Positions 33,829-45,300 of a stretch of DNA of 64,000 nucleotides are shown one piece after another; within the stretch, counting starts at the first letter, position 1; each line of letters starts with the position of its first letter. The stretch covers positions 930,001 to 994,000 of the forward strand of contig JASBNA010000008.1 of NCBI GenBank assembly GCA_038087015.1. The letters run 5' to 3'. Both the position numbers and the translations under genes were made by a program. This DNA comes from Cerrena zonata (lineage: Eukaryota > Basidiomycota > Agaricomycetes > Polyporales > Cerrenaceae). The notes under the pieces are model-generated. The model was given only the letters and a program-made list of their open reading frames with translations, was not told the origin of the DNA and did no database searches.

Positions 33829-36188
33829 ATGGCTCCGACATCGAAGGTATGTCTCCTTGACATTGAAGTAGTTGAGGATTGCTGACGAAACAGAGTTCCA
33901 AGAATGACAGAAACCTAAACACTGTCCCATCGTTCAACTTGAACGCCAGCACGACGAATAAGGACGATTCCGGTGACGACGTTGATGCTGACGGCGAAAC
34001 TGACATCGAGTCCCTGCACACTACTGAGATCGAAGGGAACTCTTCGATTCATAACGAACACAAGAATAAAGGTAAAGAGGCCGTAGAGCCTCACTGTACG
34101 CCACAGCGCCTCGAGAGTGGCAAATCTCATCGAGCAGATGGGAGTATGTCATCCGACGACGTAAGCCACTCCCATCTTCATACACTTGTATTGTTCTCTT
34201 ATTGGCTTTACAGTCGAATCTCTTGGATCAACTGATGGGTTCGAATTTTGACGAGTGGTTCAAGGACTGGGCCCGTGATCACATGAAGCATTCGATAGCT
34301 CGAGGTCAGAACTTGGACGAAAGTGTTACGAAGGTGTGTTATCCATTCTTTTACTCATCAAGTCACCTTTACTGATTTCGGATATGTGATGATACAGCTC
34401 TTCATAACATTAGTCGAGGTTCTTGGGAGTCTACAGACAGAGATGGCATCTGCGATTCGGGACGAAGCTAATCTTCTGAACACAACAGCGGGTGTCTTGA
34501 ATGTTGAGAGTTTCCAGAAATTCACTAGTGAGTTTTTAACTTTGTAATTCTACTTCAAACTTCAGCTCATGTTAATCATATATCCAGAACACTTATCTGT
34601 CAGCTCTCAATATGCCAAGATGCTGTTGACGCACCCTCAAGGTTTGCCACATCTTGTTTCGTTAGCATTTTACTAATTGAACGTGTTCCCATAGAACCAC
34701 TCCCGGCCGCTATGCCGTCCACTTCCAAGCCCGTGACAACAATGTCAGGAAGGACTTCCAGACCTCCTCAAGCAACGCTTACGGTAGCACGAAATCGACC
34801 AGCAGAAAAAGGTAAACGACGGTATAGCATGACAAACTCGAGACAGGATTCGCCAGGGCTTGGATCTCAAGACTCGGATACGGAAAGCTCCTCTAGCTCA
34901 GGCTCCGCATACAATCCCACTTCGTCACATGGATCAACCCCTCCCAAGCCTAAATTCAAGCGTAGGAGACGTGCTAGGAAAGACTCTACTATGTCATCGA
35001 CGAAATCCGTTCATCAAAAGCAGCTCCCTGTTGACTACTCGGTATTTGAGTCTCCCCCTCCTGACAGAGTCCCTTCTTCTGTTCCCGAAACTGGTTATGA
35101 TGACAATTCAGAGGTGGAATCGACGCTACCTCAGGCTGGTGCTCCTCATAATGTTGCTCCTGTGACTCAGACCATGTCGGGGAAGCACTCTACACCACTC
35201 ACTGGACATTCCAACAATATCAGCGAAGAGAATCTGCAGGCATCTTCTATACAGGCGGTTGCTGCTCCTGTTCCTCGCTCCGTGCACGCTGATCTTTCGG
35301 CTCTGTCCGCGCTACATGCATACCCCCAAACCTCGAATCCCGGAACTACTTATAGTACAAATGAACAGCACCACAGGTTTGAGACCTATTCGTCGTTCTA
35401 CGACAACCCTGCAGAACAGTGCTATGATACGTACTCGTATGCTGCGAACGAGCCTTCAGCTAGTTCTCGTACTCATGGTTACTATGCACCTGGTTACGGT
35501 GGTTTTGCTAGTGGTCCTGTTAACGATCACAACTGGGTCTCGTCAACCGAACCTGGTGCCGCTGGGACATCCTCTGCAGGCCATAATACTCAGACTCTGG
35601 ATTATTACTCAGGACCACCGTCAACATCGACATCAGCTCCTTACTGGAAACCGTACACGAATGAAGCGACGCAGGAATCAACATCTGTTCGTCTATTCTT
35701 CTTCTTGGGATACGTTTATCGCTAACCTGTCAGTGACGTCATTTACATAGATCTACCATTCATTACCACAGACTTATTCTGGTCACACTTCACAGTACTC
35801 GAGTTTATCTGGGGCGACAGATATCCCACAAACTCAAGTCCAACCAGGATCTAGGCTCCCAATGACTCATGTTCCAACCTATGCAACACCATTCTCTACG
35901 TCTGAAAGGCATAACTCTCTTGATGATTTTGTACCCCATCAATCATACGCCAGCCACCCTGCTTTTCCCGTCCACCCCGTGAACGAATCTACGAATCCTC
36001 TTGGTTCTTCTACAGACCACGACTCTAACTTATCTGGGAGAATGGCTCCGACATACTCGCTTCCAGTAGACAATAGGCCGGAAGCTGGGGATGTTAATCG
36101 TAGCCAGAGGAACGTCGTTCGAACTGTTATTGGTAGGGTGAATAGGTGGGTTGGGGATGTCGAGAGTCAGAGGGGAAGCCATTTCTAA
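33829..36188 (+). CDS. Disordered Ser/Tyr-rich protein of unknown function (672 aa)
   Basis: Seven exons with closing phases: 33829-33846, 33894-34160, 34214-34333, 34398-34527, 34588-34641, 34695-35686, 35751-36188. A short structured part lies at about residues 96-190 (LLDQLMGSNFDEWFKDWARD; LFITLVEVLGSLQTEM; HLSVSSQYAKMLL). The rest is low-complexity: a Ser run (ESSSSSGSAYNPTSS), a basic cluster that could be a nuclear localisation signal (PKFKRRRRARKDS, about residue 280), and a long Tyr/Ser/Gly/Pro region (YYAPGYGGFASG). The composition suits a nuclear or condensate-forming protein. The NLS is the only hint of location. I recognise no family. Confidence 0.7.
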
Positions 36189-36362
36189 TTGATTACTGGA
36201 CTTTGGACCTTTCATTTGTTCACTCATGTTCAAGTCATCTTTAAGAATTTTATTCTAGGGATGCAATATGGCTACCATGTGTCTATGTATATGATATGTA
36301 ATTTCCAGCATAAGTATGATCTATCCAAATCCATGCAAATTCCGATAATGAAAGGTGGGCAA

Positions 36363-37441
36363 TCACGCTGTGCTCTTCTCGCTCACAGCAACAGGCGCAG
36401 GGAAAGGTGCACCTGATCCCTCCGTCAGAGGTACGCTAACCGGTGGCCCACCAAGCACCTCACGAATTTGATTCGTGTTGAGCAGTTTCGCGTATCTCGG
36501 TTGAATGAACAGAGCCCTAGGAAACGTTAGGACCCGGTTGTAAAGTGAAAGCGAACTGAAGTACACTCACGTAGCCTCAACAAGCAACGTCCCGTCAAGA
36601 TCTTCGATTGTTCCCCTGCACCTTGACCTTACGACCCTTCTTCTCCAAGAGACGGGTCTTGACCACCAGGAACTACACCGAAACTCAGTTAAATGTCTAT
36701 AAGTATCACAGCAATCACGAACCTGATTGGCACGAGTAGGTGCCTTGTAGTTGAGATTTAAATTGGCAGTCACACCAACTTTGTCTGGCAAATTTAGGAT
36801 AGACTTTCAAGTACGTCAGTGATACCATTCGAGGTCATAGTGATGAAAGCACTTACAATTCTTCCAAGACTCTCGTCCAAAATAGTTGCAAGAAGGCCGC
36901 CATGAACGATCCCTTCGTGTCCACAGAGTCCCGTACCAACATGCATAAATATGTAGCTCTCACTCTCGTCCTTCCGTGCCCTCACGATCGGAGGTAATGC
37001 AAGCTTTCCGGGTCCTCTCAGTGCACCTGCTGTCAAACTATTCGCCCTTCTCTCTTCCGAGAGTGCAACAAATGGACGAGTCTCGTACCACTCGTCAGCG
37101 TCTGGACGGTTTCGCAGTGCTTGTAGAGCGGGAAGATTCTGTAGAGTGTCTTCTAACGCTTCAACGTAAGCGATAGATTCTGGAGCATTGGGATCGGGTG
37201 GAGGTGGTGCCACTCGCGGTGAGATATAGGTAGCGAGTGTCGGTGGGTAAATCGACCCTGCGGTATATGCTACTGCTGCTAAGGTGGATGCTGCAGATGC
37301 AAGCTTCACGTATTTCGAGATATTACTTGGAGAAGCTTGCGTAGATTTCGAAGAATTCGAGGCATATCGGACATTGAGACGCTTCGAAGCGCGTTGTGTT
37401 GCAAGAGCCTGTCTACGTGCAGCAGTGGTAGCAGCAAACAT
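36363..37441 (-). CDS. Mitochondrial hotdog-fold (PaaI/THEM4-like) acyl-CoA thioesterase, one frameshift
   Basis: Likely hydrolyses acyl-CoA thioesters. Exons: 36857-37441, 36723-36803, 36571-36672, 36363-36516. The N-terminus MFAATTAARRQALATQRASKR is Arg/Ala-rich without acidic residues, a typical mitochondrial presequence. One probable membrane helix follows (LASAASTLAAVAYTAGSIY). The hotdog core has GHEGIVHGGLLATILDESLG, with the Asp/Glu region of PaaI-type active sites, and VGVTANLNLNYKAPTRANQ. Exon 3 needs removal of one base at about 36611-36618 (TTCCCC on plus) to pass from EKKGRKVKVQG into TIEDLDGTLLVEAT; both sides are good family sequence. The uncorrected coding sum is one base over a multiple of three. 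Base error or recent pseudogene; I favour error. Confidence 0.83.
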
Positions 37442-38001
37442 TGTAGAGCAAATAGACGGAGCTAAGCTAGGAGATGGTGGAAGTAAGTGAGTAAAGTGTC
37501 AAGCCACCTTCAAGCTTCAAAATCATAGCATCGGTAACTGGAATGACCGGAAAGATAAGATAAGATTTCATTGTAATCACCTTATCGTGGCCGAGGCGGT
37601 CGGCATCATCATCATCATGATTCTGTTCGATGACATTGTCATATCCGAGTCAGTCTGCGATTTCAACTTGTGCTTCTGTTCGATTAAAGAAAGAGGAATA
37701 ACACTGGACTATATATACTAATTAACCTCCGACAGGTATGTACAGGAGGATTGGTATCACTCAGGCACTGTCAGTGTGGCGAGGCCGGACTCCGAGGAGT
37801 CCTAGTGCCCATCGAACGCAAATTTGGGAGTACGGTAAATTCCATGGTTATGCGGAGCATCTCTCGTCCTTCGGAGACATTCTTGCATGATGTTCATAAT
37901 GGTCCTCTCCGTAACTAACGATGCTTCGTATGCTTATGGTAGACCAACACCCACCAACGAGAGAGCATGGCCTACCATGCAATGTGGAAAACATCCTTTA
38001 G
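37442..38001. other. Divergent upstream region of thioesterase and RasGEF-like genes
   Basis: Holds the promoter of the thioesterase gene. A short CAT repeat lies at about 37607-37618. An open stretch around 37845-37910 (MVMRSISRPSETFLHDVHNG) may be an unjoined 5' exon of the RasGEF-like gene, but its phase does not match the next exon. Confidence 0.35.
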
Positions 38002-39124
38002 GTGCGTTCTAGTCCATTTGACACGGCGTATGATCTCAATGGTTACTCCATCCGGAGCTACATACAACCCACACCCGCCACCAGACCCAAGTCTCTATTC
38101 CGACCCAGTCGGGGATATTATGTGAAGGTCGTACTGCCCGCTCACGAGGACCGAAACCTTCGGATTCTTTTCAAATGTTCACACGAAAGATCATCAACTT
38201 GTTCTCATAAGTATCATCTGTCTATTTGGAATACTAATACAACGCTCCTTGACCCTCTTCACTCACTTCAAGTCCACACCACTGTTGTTCCACACTTCAA
38301 CGAAATGCTCAAGCTACTTGATATCGACTCGCTGGAACTTGCGAGGCAGCTGACACTTATGGAGTCTTCGCTGTATAATAGGATTCAACCAGAAGAATGT
38401 CTCAAACGTTCGGCGGTGCCGAATCCTAAGGACTGTCAGGATAATATCGCCACTGTCGTCCAACTCTCTAACAAAGTAGGGTACCTCTATCTCATATTGT
38501 GGTCTAATGGCTAATTTGGAGACTAGATAGCTAGTTGGGTGGGAGAGTGCGTTCTTGAGGAGAAGGACGTCGAGAGACGAGCTATTGTCATGAAACATTT
38601 CATCACCATTGCCGACGTGAGATAATTCCCAATACTAGCCCACGGTGTATTAGTACTGACGAGTTTGCGCCCAGTGTTGTCGCTCTTTGCAAAATTACTC
38701 GTCCATGGTTGCGATTATCTCAGGCTTGAACAATCCTACCATTCGACGACTCAAGCAGACATGGGAGCTCGTCGACGCCAACTCTACGAAGCAACTACAG
38801 AGCTGCGAAGCTCTCATCGATACAATCAACGGTTTCGCCAAGTACAAGTCCACGTTAGCTAATATCACACCCCCTGCTATTCCCTTCATAGGGGTACATC
38901 TCACTACTCTCAGTAACATCCATGCTGAGGGTGGAGAAGCGATGGATGAACGGAAACGTGAAGTCATCCAGGACATAGAGCGCTGGCAGGCTGTGTCTTA
39001 TGATATCGCCGTTAATCCGACTGTCCGTTCGTATCTCGAGGAAAGCTTCAGCAGCCATGTGGATACGGCTGAGCCTTACGAGAAGTTGATGCAACTCAGT
39101 CTGGAGAGGGAGCCGCAAGTGTAA
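38002..39124 (+). CDS. RasGEF (Cdc25-type) catalytic domain protein, 5' end unresolved
   Basis: RasGEF domains load Ras-family GTPases with GTP. Exons 38002-38475, 38527-38616 and 38675-39124 close in phase and end at a TAA. Family features in order: LELARQLTLMESSLYNRI with PEECL just after it, IASWVGECVLEEKDVERRA, MKHFITIADCCRSLQNYSSM, VAIISGLNNPTIRRLKQTW, and IPFIGVHLTTLSNIHAEGG. The catalytic region is essentially complete. The usual RasGEF N-terminal (REM) module is not recognisable, although coding-like frame continues upstream (GYSIRSYIQPTPATRPKSLF). An in-frame TAG abuts the first exon as given, consistent with an acceptor (CTTTAG) and a missing upstream exon, or with a broken 5' end. 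Small REM-less RasGEF genes are known in agarics, but a pseudogene is possible. Confidence 0.7.
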
Positions 39125-39420
39125 GAGGGATGAGAAAGAGCTCTGCCGAAGCGATGAGCGGTCTCCTTTGGTTTACACACGGTGATAATTACCCTCTATA
39201 GCTCTTTTCACTACCCAGAATTTGCCTGTATATTGTACACTACAAATGCCACAACCACTGGACTGCGCGAAGGTAACGCAGTCTAAAGGACATCGTCTAA
39301 GCAAGCCTAAAATTACCCCTTGACGTCATAGTGGTAGATTCATGTGGAAGCAGGATATCGATCAACGTCACTTGGCAGTCAACGCCATCCGAGTCCTGCA
39401 GCCAGTTGCGATAATTCCGA

Positions 39421-40144
39421 ATGGACCCACTTGCATCAGTCGTTGAGACATTGAAACATCAACACATTATCCCAGATATCGTTCCAGAATCATTTAACCC
39501 TACATTTCTATTTTCCATCGTGTATCCCGGTGGGAAGGAAGTGTTACTTGGGAACGAATTCACGGTAGACGAGACACAGGACGAACCATCGATCACCTTC
39601 ACACCGTTGAATATCCCCCCGGGCCGGAGCAAGCAGACTCGGATTCCAGTAATGAAGTGTCCTACACTTTAGCTATGGTGGATCCAGATGCACCTTCGAG
39701 GGCGGAACCCTTGTATAAGTCATTCAGACATTGGCTGGTACGTATCCTGTGGCATCTGCCTTGTGCTAAATTCTAAATGCAAATAGATTACAGGACTGAA
39801 GTCTCCGAAGGACTCTGCGACATTGGCGTTCAAAACGCAGCTTGCTACCACACCTTACCGACCACCAGGTCCGAGACCGGGTTCTGGTCTACATCGATAC
39901 AGTATGTGATCCTGACGACAATAACCTGTAAGAGCACAAGTGATACTGATCAACATGACGATGTGTAGCTTTCCTCTTATTCCAAGAACCATCGCCATCG
40001 AGTGCATTCAGTGTACCGGAGGGTTCTCCGGAGCATGGTGCGTCGCTCGAAGAGAGAAGAAGCTGGGACGCTGTCCAGTTTGCAGACAAATACGGTCTTA
40101 AACTCGTCGGTGCAAACTACATGCTTATCCGCTCACCCGAATGA
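39421..40144 (+). CDS. Phosphatidylethanolamine-binding (PEBP/RKIP) family protein, one frameshift
   Basis: PEBP proteins bind lipids or inhibit proteases and kinases; fungal members resemble yeast Tfs1. Exons 39421-39737, 39787-39901 and 39969-40144. Signature blocks: TLAMVDPDAPSR (PEBP motif 1), the preceding ITFTPLNIPPG strand, YRPPGPRPGSGLHRYTFLLFQ (motif 2), and a C-terminal helix DAVQFADKYGLKLVGANY. After NIPPG the frame is lost unless one C is added to the six-C run at 39615-39620; it then continues EQADSDSSNEVSYTLAM. The uncorrected coding sum is one base short of a multiple of three, in agreement. Expected product 202 aa, close to the family's usual length. Confidence 0.85.
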
Positions 40145-40705
40145 ATATGAGCCATATCGGCAGGGATACATCATCTGAAGAACGAATGTATAATAAAATT
40201 ACAAAGCCTGGAGTAAATACACAGTTATGACGACTGCCGCACGTACCGTTGATTCCCGATGATTCAGTCACTCGGGTGTTGACATAGGGTACTGTAACAG
40301 AGATATGGACTTTGAGAGGACAGGCGGACTGCGTGATCAAGGGTATGAAACATTTTAAACAGGTGCAAGGTGGGAAGGAGAGGAACAATGTGTTCACGAT
40401 CGCTCGCTGGTCAGCGGTTCAACGTTTCAAAGTTCAATTTTACACTGAAAGCCCTTAGGCAGATAGACTTTGAAACAGGTAGGCGAATAGTTGGGAAGGT
40501 GCAGTACTATTCAATCGGATAGAGTGACTATTGAATATTGCAAGAGGTCGTGAAGTCGTAGACGCTGAGCCGATCACTTACGTAACCAGACATATAGAGC
40601 TAGAGTCAAGACCAAGCAAGTTTGTCGGCTAATTTGAGTGCTCATAATTCTTGCTAGAACTTCCTTTACTTCTACTCTTTGTATCAATTCAAACGGATTT
40701 CAATC
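40145..40705. other. Intergenic region
   Basis: 3' UTR of the PEBP gene and promoter of the next gene. AT-rich just after the stop codon. No gene or RNA seen. Confidence 0.4.
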
Positions 40706-41637
40706 ATGTCTTCAAGTCCTGAACCGAGCGACAACGAAGCACCTGAGGCTGTTTCTTTCGACTCGGAAAAGCAAGCTGCGAAAGGTCGCGCAACCGTGGT
40801 CCAGCAGTTTCATGCTCAAGAGAAACAAAAGAAGAAGGAAAAGAACAGACAAAGGGACCAGGCTCTGAAAGAACGTGCTTCTTCACGGCCAAAACCTGAT
40901 ACTAAAGGGAAATCCAAGGCAGTTGTTCTGGACGACCAGATTGAAGACGAGGATGTGGAAGCAACTGCTAGTGGTCCACACGATGATTTGGAGGCGAGAA
41001 TGGAGCGTGCCATGAAGGAAGCCGCAGACGAGTTTGAATCAGATTTGGAGGATGATGAGGACGAGTTTGGACATTCGAGTGATGATCCAGAAGCGGAGGA
41101 GGATCCAAGTGATGAAGACGAGCTTTCAGAAAAGAAGATATCGCATAAACGGCCAGACTACCTTCCAGACCATCTGTTCACAGCCGCATTCTCTCAACCA
41201 GAACCTTCCACTGCATCTAAACGAAAGGCACCTTCATCGCAAGACAAAGTGTCTGCCAAGAAGCGCAGGCGAGTGAGGAAGGCACATAACGATATTGTCG
41301 CTGGGTACGTTAATAATATTCTCCATAACGCATCATACATTCTCATCCATATTGTAGTGGACGAACTATTCGAAGTCTGGCACCTACATCTGACATTTCC
41401 AGCTCTATGCCATTTTCGAGTCGGATTCGAGCTGCAGCTGGTACAAATAAGTTCCTGAAACGCAATCTGAATGTCTCGGGTAAAGCGCAAGCTTCAAAAC
41501 TCAAAGGATGGGAGCGACGCTCAGGTATGTGGTGTATGCATTATTTGTCGATCTGTCTAACAATCCATATTTTCTTAGCCAATTTAGGTGTCCTGCGTAG
41601 AAATGGTCCAGCCGCTCATTTCGTACGGGATTCATAG
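40706..41637 (+). CDS. Charged, probably nucleolar protein (274 aa), possible ribosome-biogenesis factor
   Basis: Exons 40706-41304, 41358-41524 and 41579-41637 sum in frame. The N-terminal half alternates basic helices (KQKKKEKNRQRDQALKERAS) with acidic tracts (ESDLEDDEDEFGHSSDDPE and more). A bipartite basic cluster follows (SAKKRRRVRKAHNDIVAGG) and then a short conserved-looking tail (RTIRSLAP, KFLKRNLNVSG, KGWERRSANLGVLRRNGPAA). This architecture is typical of nucleolar pre-rRNA processing factors. It reminds me of the U3-associated Utp16/Bud21 group, but the match is weak and I would not name it so. Localisation to nucleus/nucleolus is inferred from composition. Confidence 0.72.
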
Positions 41638-42375
41638 GCTTCTTCAAACCTACCCTGCGCACTTATCTTATTTGATTATCGATCTCTCACATCGAACCCT
41701 GTTTGAACAACAATCCTATATTTCGATCGACGAAAGCTAGAAAAGCCGCCTATACAGGGTGAGGTAAACACGTAAATTTCGTAACAACAAGGGGGACGTA
41801 TCCTACGGTGCATGCATAAGAGACAAGTATAGTACACATCTCGGCTATACAAGAGCAGAGCAGGAGTTCAATTCGTATCGGTAGGTAAAAGCAAAGGAGA
41901 ACAGCAAACAGGGCCAGAGCGAAAACAGAAAAGCACAGTTATTTCTCGATAGTTTTATGAGTAGATCAAAGCAAAAAAGAAAATCGAAGCACAACAAGAC
42001 GTCGTGAGAACGTGAAAGTGTGAAGAAGAAAAAACAAGAGCCGAAGAGAAAGCTCGTAAGGTCGTGTTTCGAGCTCTAATGCGGGGCGTGAGTCGTCGAA
42101 ACGTGAGCGTATCGTGAACAAGAAATGCGAATCGTAGCAATAGACATACCAGCTGCACGCAGCCAGTGAGGACGTAAAGAGGAAGATACGAGAAGGAAAT
42201 ATAGGAGCAAGACTTATAGGAGGGGGCATACAGCATAGCATAGAACCGTGATGGCCCCTCTCCTGGTCTGTACATCGATTCCGTTGAGCGTTATGGAACA
42301 GTCATGAGAGCTTGGAAGGCGAGGGGATGAATGTGTGATTTGAGTGTATATGTCCGATATGTGATGAGTGATGAT
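41638..42375. other. Convergent intergenic region
   Basis: Two genes end here facing each other. The purine-rich plus strand (many GAA/AAG runs, 41880-42110) probably reflects the 3' UTR of the large minus-strand gene. The overlapping minus-strand ORFs at 41955-42275 look like chance within it. Confidence 0.45.
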
Positions 42376-45300
42376 TTAACCTCGAAGCGCAACGGGTGCT
42401 CGAGCAGGGGTTGGACGACCTCGAGGGCGGGGACGAGACAGTCTGAGACTTTCGCCGGGACTATAGAAAATGTTTGTTAGAAGCTCCTGGAATGACTATT
42501 GAATTGTACTCACGTGGCTAGCGTGCCTTGACTAATATTCTCCTTCTGCTCCTTAGAGCTGCTGGACTTACCAGTGCTTCGCTTCGACCACCCAAGAGCA
42601 GTCCTTCTCGCGCTCGAAGTGACACGAGGACGAGGGGGTACTCCGATCGTGTTCTTCTCAGGCTTCACAACTTCGCTAACATTGACCGCGAATGGTGTGA
42701 AAGCCTTTACCTCAAGTACAGGAGGAGGTGAGATGACGTTGACGTTCCGAGCAACTTCGGTCAGGGGTGCAGTTTGATTCGGATCGAAAGAAAGAAAAGA
42801 CTTGGCTGAGTAGTCTTCAAAGACCATCGAGACCCTGGAGGAACGCGGAGATCGAGTGCGTTCAGGCGAGAGCGTGGATTTGAGAGCGCGAACTGGGTAA
42901 GGCGATGCTCGAGATGAAGTCCTAGATCGAACGCGGTATGGTCGCAGTTCAGATGGCAAAGGTCCGTAGTTCTGCTTCGAGTGCTCCAACATAGCTTGCA
43001 TGCCGGATTTATCGTATGGCGGCTGGAAGGCTGTAAATTTCAAAGTTGTTAGATGGGAGGTAAAGGTGAACAATATTAACTTACACTGTACGGCGAAAAC
43101 GGAGAAGGGAGTATCTTGCCAAACGCGTTTGCTTTCTGTCACGGTATGATCAGCTTCATCTCGGAGGGCATAGTACCGTCTTAAGCCAACGATGCCACGC
43201 TCGTCGTCCCAATCTTCCGAAAAGGACACGAGAGATTGGGTGTCACTGTCAACAATGTATACCGAGTCCCGAACCTGAGGTGAAGCAATGGCCTTGGTCA
43301 AACTAGCTGGGACGGAAGGCAGTGAGGGCCTTGCTGGTGAAGGTGAACTCGAAAAGACGTAGGATTCCTCTTCGATGGTTTCGTAAACCGAGGAGCGAGA
43401 CATCCGCGCTTGAGAAATTCGTCGACGATGACCGGTACCTCTAGCTCTCTGGCGAGCACGGGCACCTGCAATGCCACTGGTTGGACGAGTCGAAGCTGTA
43501 AGCAGTGTATTCAGATGTCCAAGATCGATACTGGATTGTGAGCCGCCAGAGACCGACGAGGTATCAGAACACGAGAGTGGAGGAGTCTCTGCCCCAGAGC
43601 TTTCAGTGATTGTGCTAGAGCGTGAACGAGATGCTGGACCGGGTCGAGAGAAAACTGCTCGAGAACGTACTGTTATGTGGTGTAAGTATACAAACAATGT
43701 CGACATTGAGAAAATACTCACAGGTAGTCAAAATCTCTTCTCCTTGGGCAATGAGAGCGCCCTCTTCGAGACTTTGTCGTTCAAGCAACCCTTGCTTAGC
43801 TTTGATCATACGTTCGCCACCAAACTGATATGACGAAGTGGAGGCGATAGAGGGTTTCGGTGCCAATGGGGACTTGGTCAAAGCTTCGCTGGGCAACTTC
43901 GGAACAGGAGGGGGTGGCATGTGCTCATCTTGGTCGAATTTGAGCACACGAGCAACTTTCGAAAGTGCTTGCTTTCTCTTCTCCATACCCATCTTGACTA
44001 GGGGCGAGGCCTCGATGAGGGAATCCACCGAACGCCTTCGAACATGTCCTCCTCCAATCATCTGTCATAAGAAAGGTTGGTTAGTGTTGGCAATGTAACG
44101 AGAATAAAAAAGCTTACAGTGATCATTGTGTCGTCATCTCTTGGGGCACTGTGGATACTGCCAACACTCATCATCGACAATGGTCGGAAATGGTTCGCGG
44201 GAAGGTGTCCAGGATCAGAGTTGTTACCATCGAACCCAAATACAAACTCGTCGTCATCGTAGGTCGTCTTGTAGCCGGTTTTCTCAAACAGTGAATCGTC
44301 AGCTGAAGTTCGGTGGCCATCGATAATGGAATCCCAGTTGGATGGTTGATTGGTAGGTTCACCAGAAACACTCTCCGGAGGGGAAGCAGAAATGGCGGTG
44401 AGCGGCATTCCGTAGTCCCTGTCGAACATCTTGTCGCCAATCCCAGGACGTCCGAGACGCAAAGCGGAGTATTCGCTGGATACAGAGTCGATGGAGGGAT
44501 CAGCACGATGACGTGCCCAAGATGCCCTACCTCCAGGATACATAGCGTACGAATGGGCGACCGAGCTTGCGCTCGCAGTAGAGTCGTTTCGTCGATGTGC
44601 ACCAAAGCTCTTGTTGTAAATGCTCACTGGTGGCGCATTCGAAAACGTACTCATCGTTGAATCTTGTCGTCGATGCCCACGCCTAGTCTGCCATGAAGCT
44701 TGAGATGCACCTGGAGCACGGAAATAGAAGCTTGATGTATCACTATCGACCCTCTGTCGCCGTTTACCTTTGTGAATGAACGAGAAGGTATCATCGACGT
44801 CCATCGACATTGAGACAGACATATCGTCAGAGATGGGCCTGTTGTGCAAGTATCCGAAGGGATCCACCGATCCTGAATCTAAGACTGATCCGAAGGACGA
44901 TACTGAGGCAATGCTGTAAATCGATTCAAACTTCTTGTGAGATGCCCAGGAGCGAGAGCTAGTGTTGCCTGCGCCAGGAGGAGGATAGAATGTTGGGCGA
45001 TTTGGACCAAATTCAAATCCTCGACGAATCTCATCGAACGACTCCAGACCTGTGAAACTTGCCTCGGAGGTTGTTCGCGAACGGGACGAAATATAGCTTA
45101 GTCGGGAAAATTCTCCACTAGGTCCTCGTTTGTGACTAACATCAGAGTTGGCCCTTTGACGGATAGTCGGAGGAGGCATTTCCGCAGCGTGTGCCATGAT
45201 AGAATTGAACACAGAATCATCTTCTAACATCATCGAACCAGCACGAGGTAGATAATGCGATGGTGGTGGAATGATATCAGATAATGTCAGAGGCTTCTCG

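Noticed and set aside
41955..42275. Hydrophobic Ser/Phe-rich minus-strand ORFs
   Set aside because: Sit in a purine-rich 3' UTR on the other strand and lack any coding signature beyond composition.
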